A program made the translations under genes and the position numbers. A stretch of 46,388 bases of DNA, from contig JABLXH010000034.1 in the NCBI GenBank assembly GCA_013178155.1, forward strand, positions 1-46,388, given 5' to 3'. The first letter of the stretch is position 1. Every line of letters starts with the position of its first letter. Below are positions 16,419 through 23,783 of the stretch, piece after piece. The stretch is from Armatimonadota bacterium. GTDB lineage: Bacteria > Armatimonadota > Zipacnadia > Zipacnadales > UBA11051. Under the pieces are notes generated by a model. It saw only the letters and a list, made by a program, of their open reading frames with translations. It did not search any database and was not told the origin of the DNA.

Positions 16419-17130
16419 CATCGAACTGACCATTGTGATGCCGGTCTACAACGAGCGCCCGACGGTGCTGGAGATCCTGCGGCGCGTGCGGGAGCTCCCC
16501 ATCAGCAAAGAGATCATTATTGTAGACAACTGCTCCACTGATGGCACCCGTGAGCTTCTGCAGGGGCTGGATTACCCTGACGTCAAGCTGATCCTGCAGC
16601 CGCGGAACATGATGAAGGGCAACTCGGTCAAGCGAGGGATGGGCCTGGCCCAGGGCGAATACGTGGTGGTTCAGGACGGCGATCTGGAGTACGACCCACA
16701 GGACCTGCTCAAGCTCCTTGAGGCCCTGAAGCAGGAGGGCGTGCTGGCGGTCATTGGCTCCCGGTTGCTGGGAGCCAGGGAACGGGGCGAAGTCATCCCC
16801 CGGACGGTGTTTCGCCTGGGCGGGGACTTTGTGAACTGGGTCTTTCAGGTCCTGTACCGCAGTCCCCTGACGGACATCGCTTCGTGCTACAAGATGGCAC
16901 CGCGGAGCGTCTTGCAGCGCCTGGATCTCCGGTGTGACGGCTTTGATCTCGATTTCGAGACGGCGGCCAAGCTCCAGATCCTGGCTCGGCGCGAGGGCAA
17001 GCGGATTGTGGAACTGCCCATTCACTATGCACCACGTACCAGTGCCCAAGGCAAGAAGATCAAGTGGCAGGACGGCTTGAAGGCCGTGGCCACCCTCTGG
17101 CGCACTCGCTGGTGGAAGCCGAGCAAGTAG
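16411..17130 (+). CDS. Glycosyltransferase family 2, dolichol-phosphate-mannose-synthase-like
   Basis: A 239-residue GT-A enzyme. The N-terminal ELTIVMPVYNERPTVLEIL and IIIVDNCSTDGT bind the nucleotide; the divalent-metal motif appears in VVVQDGDLEYDPQDL; the C-terminal part has PLTDIASCYKMAPRSVL and GFDLDFETAAKL. This is the plan of DPM1-type synthases that load a sugar on polyprenyl phosphate. That product could feed the two GT-C enzymes upstream. No transmembrane helix is present. The ATG at 16411 overlaps the dehydratase by 8 bases; the longer frame to 16264 is a shadow. Donor sugar cannot be deduced. Confidence 0.88.
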   Translation: MADIELTIVMPVYNERPTVLEILRRVRELPISKEIIIVDNCSTDGTRELLQGLDYPDVKLILQPRNMMKGNSVKRGMGLAQGEYVVVQDGDLEYDPQDLLKLLEALKQEGVLAVIGSRLLGARERGEVIPRTVFRLGGDFVNWVFQVLYRSPLTDIASCYKMAPRSVLQRLDLRCDGFDLDFETAAKLQILARREGKRIVELPIHYAPRTSAQGKKIKWQDGLKAVATLWRTRWWKPSK

Positions 17131-17142
17131 GAGCGCTGTGGG

Positions 17143-17718
17143 ATGTCCAGCCGCAGGAGTATTGGCATTGCCCTGGCGGTGGCTCTGTTGACCGCAGGGG
17201 CCCTGCTGGTGACCATGCGGTCGCGCGGTCGTTCTGTGGACACGCCGCCCGCTGTCGGCGATGCCACCCGTCAGCCCAAAGCGCTACCGAAACTGGCGGT
17301 GAAGGGCGCTGAGCTGGAGGAGAAGGGACCAGACGGTCAGGTGAAGTGGCGAGTGACCGCTGGTGGCGAGCTGCAGTATGACAAAGACGGAGACCTGGTG
17401 ATCGGCAACAACGTCGAGTTTGTCATCGTGCAGAAACAGTTGACTCCCTTGAAGGTGACGGCCCAGCGCTTCACGGCGGACTACCGGAAACGGAAGCTGA
17501 CTTTCGAGCAGGGCGTACAGGGCCGGTTTACGGGCAATGCCGGAAGCTTCGCGGTCGGCCGTCTCGAATACCAGTTCAGCACCGGCAAGCTCATCGGGAC
17601 GGGCGGCGCCAGCTTCGTCAGGGGACCCTACCGGGCCACGGGACAGCAACTGGTGGTAGACACGGCTGCGCAACGGGTTCGCCTGCGCGGCGACGTGCGC
17701 TTCGCCGCTACCGGCTAG
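17143..17718 (+). CDS. lptC: LPS export protein LptC-like
   Basis: A 191-residue protein with one N-terminal membrane anchor (residues about 7-25) and a periplasmic beta-rich domain. Repeated short strands such as GGELQYDKDGDLVIGNNVEF, VTAQRFTADYRKRKLTFEQG and ATGQQLVVDTAAQRVRLRGD give the beta-jellyroll pattern of the OstA/LptC superfamily. The position directly before an LptA-like protein, LptB and a LptF/G permease supports LptC. It would take LPS from the permease and pass it to LptA. Sequence similarity to well-studied LptC is weak, so the call rests on fold pattern and context. Confidence 0.75.
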   Translation: MSSRRSIGIALAVALLTAGALLVTMRSRGRSVDTPPAVGDATRQPKALPKLAVKGAELEEKGPDGQVKWRVTAGGELQYDKDGDLVIGNNVEFVIVQKQLTPLKVTAQRFTADYRKRKLTFEQGVQGRFTGNAGSFAVGRLEYQFSTGKLIGTGGASFVRGPYRATGQQLVVDTAAQRVRLRGDVRFAATG

Positions 17719-17750
17719 GCAGTGCTCGGCGACAAGATGAGGTGTGTTTC

Positions 17751-18287
17751 ATGACCAAGCGGTATCTGGGGCTCGTGCTGGCTGGCCTGGGTATTCTGGC
17801 CGCCACCATGGCCTTGTCTCAGCAGGTGAAACGGACGCGGACAGCCGAGATCAAGGCCGACCTCCTGGAGTTCGACTGGAACGCCAACGTCTTTGAGTTC
17901 AGTGGCAACTGCAAGCTCACCATCGGGGCGGGCTACAACGCCACGATGACGGCTCCGCGCATGACCACGGAGATTGCCACCGCCCCGCCGACCGTGAAGT
18001 CCCTGGTGGCCGAGGGCCCTGTCAACTTCGTCATCGTCACGGCTCCTGACAGTCAGGGCCGCAAGCGCAAGATCGTGGCCTCGGCGCAACAGAAGGCGAC
18101 TTACGCCGAAGAGACCCAGGTCGTCAAGCTGGTAGGGCAAGCCCAGGCGGACATGACGCCCCTGGAGGCCACTGACGAGGTCGAGGCGGTGCACTTCACC
18201 GGCGAGACCATCACCGCCAACCTCAAGACCAGCCGCCTCACCGTGGACAACGCCAATCTGACGGTCAAGACGCAGATCGAACAGTAG
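17751..18287 (+). CDS. lptA: LPS transport periplasmic protein LptA/OstA-like
   Basis: A 178-residue exported protein with a signal peptide (MTKRYLGLVLAGLGILAATM). The rest is a run of amphipathic strands: TAEIKADLLEFDWNANVFEF, then SGNCKLTIGAGYNATMTAPR and later HFTGETITANLKTSRLTVDN, the repeated pattern of OstA domains. It would form the periplasmic bridge for LPS. The ATG at 17751 follows GATGAGGTG with a good spacing; a GTG at 17742 is less likely. It lies between lptC-like and lptB genes. No LptD or LptE is in the window, so the outer-membrane part of the bridge must be encoded elsewhere. Confidence 0.75.
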   Translation: MTKRYLGLVLAGLGILAATMALSQQVKRTRTAEIKADLLEFDWNANVFEFSGNCKLTIGAGYNATMTAPRMTTEIATAPPTVKSLVAEGPVNFVIVTAPDSQGRKRKIVASAQQKATYAEETQVVKLVGQAQADMTPLEATDEVEAVHFTGETITANLKTSRLTVDNANLTVKTQIEQ

Positions 18288-18314
18288 CCTCCAGGGCCAG
18301 ACCGGACCGCACCC

Positions 18315-19034
18315 ATGCCACTGATCGCTGAAAACCTGGCAAAGAGCTACGGTGGGCGCCGCGTGGTTGACGGCGTGACCTTTACCGTCAATCGCGGTGA
18401 GATCGTGGGGCTCTTGGGGCCCAACGGCGCCGGCAAGACCACCAGCTTCTACATGGTGATCGGCCTGGTGCGGGCGGACGGCGGGCGAGTGATGCTGGAC
18501 GGGGAGGACCTGGGGCCTCTGGCCATGCACGTGCGTTGTCGCCGCGGCCTGGGCTACCTCGCCCAGGAGCCCTCGGTCTTCCGCAAGCTAAGCGTCCTGG
18601 ATAACCTGCTGCTGATCCTGGAGCTGCAGGGGCTGTCACGACAGCAACAGCGGGCCCGAGCCGACGAGTTGCTGGAGAAGCTCGGCCTGACGCGACTGGC
18701 TGACCGCAAGGGCATACTGCTGTCCGGAGGCGAGCGCCGCCGCGTTGAGATCGCCCGCGCGCTATGCACCAACCCGTCCTACATCCTTCTGGACGAGCCC
18801 TTTACCGGCGTAGACCCCATTGCAATTGAGGAGATCCAGGGCATCATCCGACACCTGCAATCCGACGACATCGGCATTCTGATCACCGACCACAATGTGC
18901 GGGAAACCCTGGGCATCACCGACCGGGCCTATATCATCTTCGAGGGACGCATACGTGTGGAGGGCAAGGCGACAGAGATCATCAACGACCCGGTGGCGCG
19001 GCAGTACTACCTGGGCGAGAAGTTCCGCATGTAG
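18315..19034 (+). CDS. lptB: LPS export ABC transporter ATP-binding protein
   Basis: A 239-residue ABC ATPase. Walker A is GPNGAGKTT (residues 35-43), the Q-loop is in GYLAQEPSVFRKLSV, the signature is LSGGERRR (136-143), Walker B is YILLDEP (156-162) and the switch histidine is in ITDHNVRETL (H193). The combination of QEPSVFRKL and the C-terminal YYLGEKFRM is typical of LptB rather than of a branched-chain amino-acid transporter ATPase. It energises LPS extraction from the inner membrane together with the LptF/G permease downstream. Spacing to both neighbours is 27 bp. Confidence 0.94.
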   Translation: MPLIAENLAKSYGGRRVVDGVTFTVNRGEIVGLLGPNGAGKTTSFYMVIGLVRADGGRVMLDGEDLGPLAMHVRCRRGLGYLAQEPSVFRKLSVLDNLLLILELQGLSRQQQRARADELLEKLGLTRLADRKGILLSGGERRRVEIARALCTNPSYILLDEPFTGVDPIAIEEIQGIIRHLQSDDIGILITDHNVRETLGITDRAYIIFEGRIRVEGKATEIINDPVARQYYLGEKFRM

Positions 19035-19061
19035 TGCTGCCGCTCCGGATGAGGCCAAGCC

Positions 19062-20153
19062 GTGATACGCCGCGTAGACCGCTACGTTATCAATGAATAC
19101 CTGGGCCCCTTCGTCTTCGGCGTGGGCACTTTCATCGTCATCCTCCTGGGCGCTCAGCTGGTGCCCTGGATGCTGCGCCTGCTGGTACGGGACGCCTATC
19201 CCGCCAGCATCGTACTGCGCATCTTCGTGCTCAGGCTTCCGGCGGCCGTAGCCATGACCTTCCCGATGGCCACCGTGTTTGCCAGCTTGATGAGCATGTC
19301 TTCACTCTCCAGCTCAGGAGAGGTCATCGCCCTGCGGGCGGGAGGACTCTCGATCCCTCGTCTCAGTGCAGCAGTGCTCGTCGCTGGCTTTGTTACCTCG
19401 CTGCTGGCCCTGGCCTTCAACGAGCTGTTGGTCCCCCACAGCAACAACGCTGCCCAGCAGCTCATCGCTGACTTCGCTCCCAAGGCGCGACCAAGGGAGC
19501 ACTTCACCTTCGCCATACCAGCCAAGGGTGAGCCTCAGCGTATCGTCAACGCCCGTCTGTTCGATCCCAAGCGGCAGCGGCTTGAGGGCCTCACGGTGAT
19601 GGAGTTCAAGAACGGGCGCTTCTGGCAGCTCTTCAGTGCCGAGAGCGCTGACTGGCGCGGCGAAACGTGGGAACTGCGGAACGTGGAGCACGTGATAGCC
19701 CATCCGGACGGGTCGCAGTCCAAGCACAGGATCGCCAGCATCACCCATGAGATCGGCAAGAGCCCCCTGGAACTGGCAGACCTGGACAAAGACCCCGTGG
19801 ACATGAGCATGGCCGAGCTGCACCGAGCGCTGGAAAACGAGCGTCTGGTCAGTTCGCCCCGCAGCACGGAGGTGCTGTCGCTGGTCATGACCATCAGTCT
19901 GCGATGGGCCATTCCCTGGGCCTCGCTGGGGTTCGCCCTGATCGGCATCCCACTGGGTTTGCGTCCCACGCGCGCCACCACAAGTATAGGCCTCGGTCTG
20001 TCGCTGGTCATCGTCTTTGCGTACTACGTCCTGTTCAACACCATGAATGTGGCTGGCTCGCAGGGAGCACTTCCACCGCTGCTGGCGGCCTGGCTTCCCA
20101 ACACCGTGCTGTACGGGGCGGGCCTGGGGCTCTTCCTGGGCCTTCGACACTGA
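19062..20153 (+). CDS. LptF/LptG family permease
   Basis: A 363-residue YjgP/YjgQ-family permease that starts with GTG after GATGAGG. The N-terminal RVDRYVINEYLGPFVFGVGT and the loop SSSGEVIALRAGGLSIPRL are family hallmarks. Helices lie at about residues 15-40, 60-80 and 100-120, followed by a periplasmic domain (about 125-265), then three more helices ending near the C-terminus. It forms the membrane part of the LPS exporter with LptB. Only one such gene is in this operon, whereas Proteobacteria carry lptF and lptG. Whether it acts as a homodimer or has a partner elsewhere cannot be seen here. Confidence 0.9.
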   Translation: MIRRVDRYVINEYLGPFVFGVGTFIVILLGAQLVPWMLRLLVRDAYPASIVLRIFVLRLPAAVAMTFPMATVFASLMSMSSLSSSGEVIALRAGGLSIPRLSAAVLVAGFVTSLLALAFNELLVPHSNNAAQQLIADFAPKARPREHFTFAIPAKGEPQRIVNARLFDPKRQRLEGLTVMEFKNGRFWQLFSAESADWRGETWELRNVEHVIAHPDGSQSKHRIASITHEIGKSPLELADLDKDPVDMSMAELHRALENERLVSSPRSTEVLSLVMTISLRWAIPWASLGFALIGIPLGLRPTRATTSIGLGLSLVIVFAYYVLFNTMNVAGSQGALPPLLAAWLPNTVLYGAGLGLFLGLRH

Positions 20154-20168
20154 GGTTCACGGGGTAGA

Positions 20169-21551
20169 ATGTCGGCGTTTGGCATCGTGGCTATCATCGT
20201 GTTGCCCGTCCTGGGAGGTCTGATCGCCTGGGCGGGCGACGTCATCGGCTACCGGCTGGGCAAGAGCCGGCGGACGCTGTTTGGCCTGCGACCGCGTACG
20301 ACGGCCCGCCTGGTTGGGGTGGCCGTCGGCGTAGGATTGCCCCTGGTTGGCCTCGCGACGGCGCTGGTCGGAAGCGGCTACGCTCGACAGGCGCTGTTTG
20401 AGCTTGACCACCTCATCGCCCGACAGGACGAACTCCAGACCGAGAACCGGCAGCTAGAGGCACGAGTGCGGACAGCGCGGGAGCAGGCCCGAACGGCCCG
20501 CCAGCAGGCCGATGCGACGCTCCTGCAGGCCAATGACGCCAAGGGGCGACTGCTTGAGGCGCGCCGCCGCTTGCGCCAGGCGGAGTCCGGACTGGGCCGC
20601 GCGCGCCGCAGTCTGACCCGGCTGCAGGGCCAGGTGGCCACCCTGAAGGCCGTCGAGCGCAACCTCAAGGCCTCCAAGGAAGACCTCAAGGCCCAGGTGG
20701 GCAGGCTGCAGGGCCGTCTGTATGGCCTCGAAGCTCAGGTCAAGACGACCGATGAGGCCCTGACCCAGCGGACCAGGGAGCTACAAGACCTCGAGACACG
20801 GCGTGATGAACTGCAGAAGGCCTACCTGCTGCAACGAGCCGTGGTCTCGGGGCCGGTGCTGTTTGAGCCGGATTACGAGCTCATCCGCGTCGTGCTGCCC
20901 ACGCGTCAGCGCGAGGACGAGGTGGCAGCCACGCTCACTCAGGTACTTCTCGCCGCCAGTGAGGCGGCCCATGAGCGAGGCGTCCCGTTGGGCCCTACGG
21001 CGCGGGCGGTCAAGGTCATGGGCCCCCTGCCGCCTGACTGGAACCCCGCGGCCGCTCTGCCCAGCGAAGAGGAGATCATCCGTTACGTCGCCAGGGAACT
21101 ACGCGCCCTGGAAACGGAGAAGGCGGTGGTCAGCGTCCGCGTAGACCGGCGGGTCTTTGAAGGTGAGGACGTGCCGGCTCGCGTGGCCTTCACCTGGCTT
21201 CCCCACCGCCTGGTGTTCCGGAGCGGCGAGGTCATCTATGCCGTCACGATCGACGGTGGGGGAACACGAACCGAGATCTTCAACCAGCTTTGGAACCTGA
21301 TCACCAAGCTGGTCCGTCGGGAGGCTCAGGACAAGGGCCTGCTTCCCAACCCCAGGACCGGTGAGTACGGGACCCTGCCCTCCGATGAGCTACTGGACGC
21401 CCTGGACCAGGTCGCTGCCCGCGACGCCCCGACTCGGGTGGAGGTCAGGGCCGCGCGAGACACCTACAACAGCGATGCGCTCAGTGTCGAGATCGAGGTG
21501 GCCGATGAGCGACAGTCAAGCCGACGCACGGGCCGTGGTGCTCGCGGTTGA
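20169..21551 (+). CDS. DUF3084 domain protein (membrane-anchored coiled coil)
   Basis: A 460-residue protein with two transmembrane helices (about residues 4-24 and 49-66), a charged loop with RLGKSRRTLFGLRPRTTARL between them, and a long coiled coil (about 75-225) rich in R, Q, E and A. The C-terminal globular part contains GPVLFEPDYELIRVVLPTRQ and VSVRVDRRVFEGEDVPARVA. This domain order matches DUF3084, known from cyanobacteria and related diderm lineages, without an assigned role. The last 47 bases overlap the YqgF-like gene in another frame. Its place right after the LPS exporter suggests an envelope role, but this is only context. Confidence 0.85.
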   Translation: MSAFGIVAIIVLPVLGGLIAWAGDVIGYRLGKSRRTLFGLRPRTTARLVGVAVGVGLPLVGLATALVGSGYARQALFELDHLIARQDELQTENRQLEARVRTAREQARTARQQADATLLQANDAKGRLLEARRRLRQAESGLGRARRSLTRLQGQVATLKAVERNLKASKEDLKAQVGRLQGRLYGLEAQVKTTDEALTQRTRELQDLETRRDELQKAYLLQRAVVSGPVLFEPDYELIRVVLPTRQREDEVAATLTQVLLAASEAAHERGVPLGPTARAVKVMGPLPPDWNPAAALPSEEEIIRYVARELRALETEKAVVSVRVDRRVFEGEDVPARVAFTWLPHRLVFRSGEVIYAVTIDGGGTRTEIFNQLWNLITKLVRREAQDKGLLPNPRTGEYGTLPSDELLDALDQVAARDAPTRVEVRAARDTYNSDALSVEIEVADERQSSRRTGRGARG

Positions 21552-21942
21552 CCCTGGCCGCGACAAGTGCGGTCTGGCGGTAGTCGTTGGCGAGCGCGTG
21601 GCCCTGCGCGCTCTGTGCCCCACCGCCGAAGTCGGCCTGACCTGCCGCTACCTGCTGACCCGCTACCCCCAGGCAGCGCTGGTGGTTGGCCACGGTACAG
21701 GCGCTGAGGCAGTCTGCCAACACCTGCGACAAGCCTGTCCGCAGGCGCAGATAGCCAGCATTGAGGAGCGCGACTCGACGCTGCAGGCCCGACAGCTCTA
21801 TTGGTCCGACCATCCGCCGCGCGGTCTGCTGAGACTGCTCCCCGAGGGCATGCGGATCCCGCCCCGCCCCGTGGATGACTACGCCGCTGTCGTTCTGGCA
21901 CGGCGGTACCTGCAGCGGCCGGGCGCCCTCAGCGGACCGTGA
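21505..21942 (+). CDS. YqgF/RuvC-like RNase H-fold nuclease
   Basis: A 145-residue protein of the RNase H-like fold. It opens with VVLAVDPGRDKCGLAVV, the D-P-G-x-x-K-x-G loop of RuvC/YqgF proteins, has the second acidic residue in IASIEERDSTLQAR, and ends with the acidic pair in RPVDDYAAVVLARRYL. YqgF-type proteins process the 5' end of 16S rRNA; RuvC-type proteins resolve recombination junctions. The short length favours the YqgF-like kind. The ATG at 21505 overlaps DUF3084 by 47 bases, so it is probably translationally coupled. The 3' end overlaps the converging gene by 14 bases. I recall such DUF3084 pairing from cyanobacteria, but could not check it. Confidence 0.8.
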   Translation: MSDSQADARAVVLAVDPGRDKCGLAVVVGERVALRALCPTAEVGLTCRYLLTRYPQAALVVGHGTGAEAVCQHLRQACPQAQIASIEERDSTLQARQLYWSDHPPRGLLRLLPEGMRIPPRPVDDYAAVVLARRYLQRPGALSGP

Positions 21943-23767
21943 GCAGCCCGTAGACCCCCAGCGCAGGCAACTGGACGGCCAGTCGCCCCCCGTGTCGCAC
22001 CACCTTCAGCTCTGCCCGCTGTCCCTCCGGGGTCTCCCACAGGACGCTGCGTGGGACCATGCCGCGCGGGAGCACGAGCTTGAGGTTCGGCACCCGCTCT
22101 ACGTCGGTTCCGTCGGCCGTGAGAGTGTAGTTCATCAGATGCACCACCAGGACCGGCCCCTGGGCGTCCGACTTCTCCCACGGATGAGCCATCACCGCGC
22201 TGCCCGGCGGCGCTTCCAGTCGGACCCCCTCCAGGCCCCCCGTGGTCAGCAGGCGTCGGAAGGCCTCTTTCTCGGTCCATGAGGGCACATCAGCCGGCAG
22301 CGGCACCGGTTCCCGGGGTTGCCAGCGCTCGTCCAGGGCACCGGCGTCTCCGACACAGATGAGGCGTCCGCCCTCACGCCGGTACGCCTGCAGCGCCTGG
22401 ACCTGGGCGTCGCCCAACACGGTGGCATAGCATGTGATGACCACGTCGAAATGCTTTGCGAGGTCAGGGCTGGCCTCAGCGTTGATCACGGTATACGGGA
22501 TGCCGGCGTAACGAAAGTGTCCCACCAGGGCGCGTAGACAGGCATAGTACTCCTGGTTGTAGAAGGCCGAGGCGTTGCTGTCAAAGATGGCAACGCGGGC
22601 CGCGGGCCGCAGGCCGGTCAGCAGGTCTTCGTGGGCGGCGAAGAAGCGCCGGTAGCGCGCGATGACCTCGGCGTTGCCGGGAGTGGTCCGCCAGACCTCG
22701 TCATCCTGCCCAGCGTGCCCCAGGTGCACCATCATCTCGCCGCCACACGCCACACCTTCGGCGAGGCTGGCGGCGTACTGCACCGGCGTGGCCCCTTCGT
22801 TCCCCCATCCCTCGCCACCGGGCAGCATCTGCACCGGCTTGGTGCGCGCCCGGGCGAAGCCCTGGAGGTAGCGCAGAGAGTTGTTCGCCTGGGGCGCCAG
22901 ACTGTGCGGTCCTTCCTCAAAGACCCACTGGTCCATGACCTTCTGGCTCAGGATCATGCAGGCGGTGACTCCCGGCTGGCTGCTGTTCACGCTGAAAATG
23001 AAGCCGGGGCGCAACGAACGGGCGTACTCCCGCAGCTCAGAGAGGAATTCCTCCAGGCTGGCCTCGCAGAACACAGCCCACTCGCGGTCGAGCTGATTGC
23101 GGCAGTCCCGCATGTCCAGAACCCGCGCGAACGGGGGCGCTGGCAGGTCGTCAGGGGTGACGCCCATCGCCTGGAGTTCGGCAGCGCCATAGCGACTGGA
23201 CAACCACGCCCGGAAGCGCTGCTGGCAGACCTGGCACTGGCAGGCGAAGGGGAAGGCATCGTCCCAGAAGACGCCGACAGCCCCCGTGCTGATGAGGCGC
23301 GCCAGCGCCTCGCGGTTGTGGGCACGCCATCCTGGCTGGTTGATGCACGCCAGGTATCTTGCCCCCGCGGTTCCCCAGGGCCGCAAGGGATTGCCGGCGC
23401 GGTCCACCGCCAGCCAGTCGCGAGAACGCGGGGTCTGCTCCCAGTCATCGTGTCCCTGGCAGTAGTTGTCGCCATAGATCGTGTGCGGTGTGGTGTAGGC
23501 GATCGCTGCCAGGCCGAACTGCCGGTATCCGGCCAGGGCTTCTTCACCGCCCGAAGTGCCCCAGCCGGCGACCGAAGTCGCTCCGCCCAGCATCAGCCGA
23601 CATCCCATGTCCACGAAGGCCTGCAGACGCTGGGGGTCCTGGTTGCTGTAGTTCAGCCCCATGTACTGCAGACGGCCGGTGCGCAGCCAGTCCGGCCACT
23701 CGTCGGCAGGAACGGGAACGGAGGCCAGGGCCCCAGAAGCAAAGACCAAGAGCAGGACTGCCAGCAT
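21929..23767 (-). CDS. Secreted glycoside-hydrolase-like protein with beta-galactosidase trimerisation-like domain
   Basis: A 612-residue protein with a signal peptide (MLAVLLLVFASGALA). The first 350 residues read like a TIM barrel: NQPGWRAHNREALARLIS precedes GAVGVFWDDAFPFACQCQVC, with the cysteine cluster C176-x-C178-x2-C181 and candidate acid residues D169/D170. The cysteine set recalls the zinc site of GH42-type enzymes. Residues about 400-500 (YAGIPYTVINAEASPDLAKH and following) look like the Rossmann-like trimerisation domain. A beta-sandwich ends the protein. Catalytic glutamates are not certain, so hydrolase activity is inferred. GAGGGG lies 7 bases before the ATG. It follows the beta-propeller gene in the same direction. 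Confidence 0.72.
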   Translation of the reverse strand: MLAVLLLVFASGALASVPVPADEWPDWLRTGRLQYMGLNYSNQDPQRLQAFVDMGCRLMLGGATSVAGWGTSGGEEALAGYRQFGLAAIAYTTPHTIYGDNYCQGHDDWEQTPRSRDWLAVDRAGNPLRPWGTAGARYLACINQPGWRAHNREALARLISTGAVGVFWDDAFPFACQCQVCQQRFRAWLSSRYGAAELQAMGVTPDDLPAPPFARVLDMRDCRNQLDREWAVFCEASLEEFLSELREYARSLRPGFIFSVNSSQPGVTACMILSQKVMDQWVFEEGPHSLAPQANNSLRYLQGFARARTKPVQMLPGGEGWGNEGATPVQYAASLAEGVACGGEMMVHLGHAGQDDEVWRTTPGNAEVIARYRRFFAAHEDLLTGLRPAARVAIFDSNASAFYNQEYYACLRALVGHFRYAGIPYTVINAEASPDLAKHFDVVITCYATVLGDAQVQALQAYRREGGRLICVGDAGALDERWQPREPVPLPADVPSWTEKEAFRRLLTTGGLEGVRLEAPPGSAVMAHPWEKSDAQGPVLVVHLMNYTLTADGTDVERVPNLKLVLPRGMVPRSVLWETPEGQRAELKVVRHGGRLAVQLPALGVYGLLTVR

Positions 23768-23783
23768 CAATCTGCCCCTCTCC

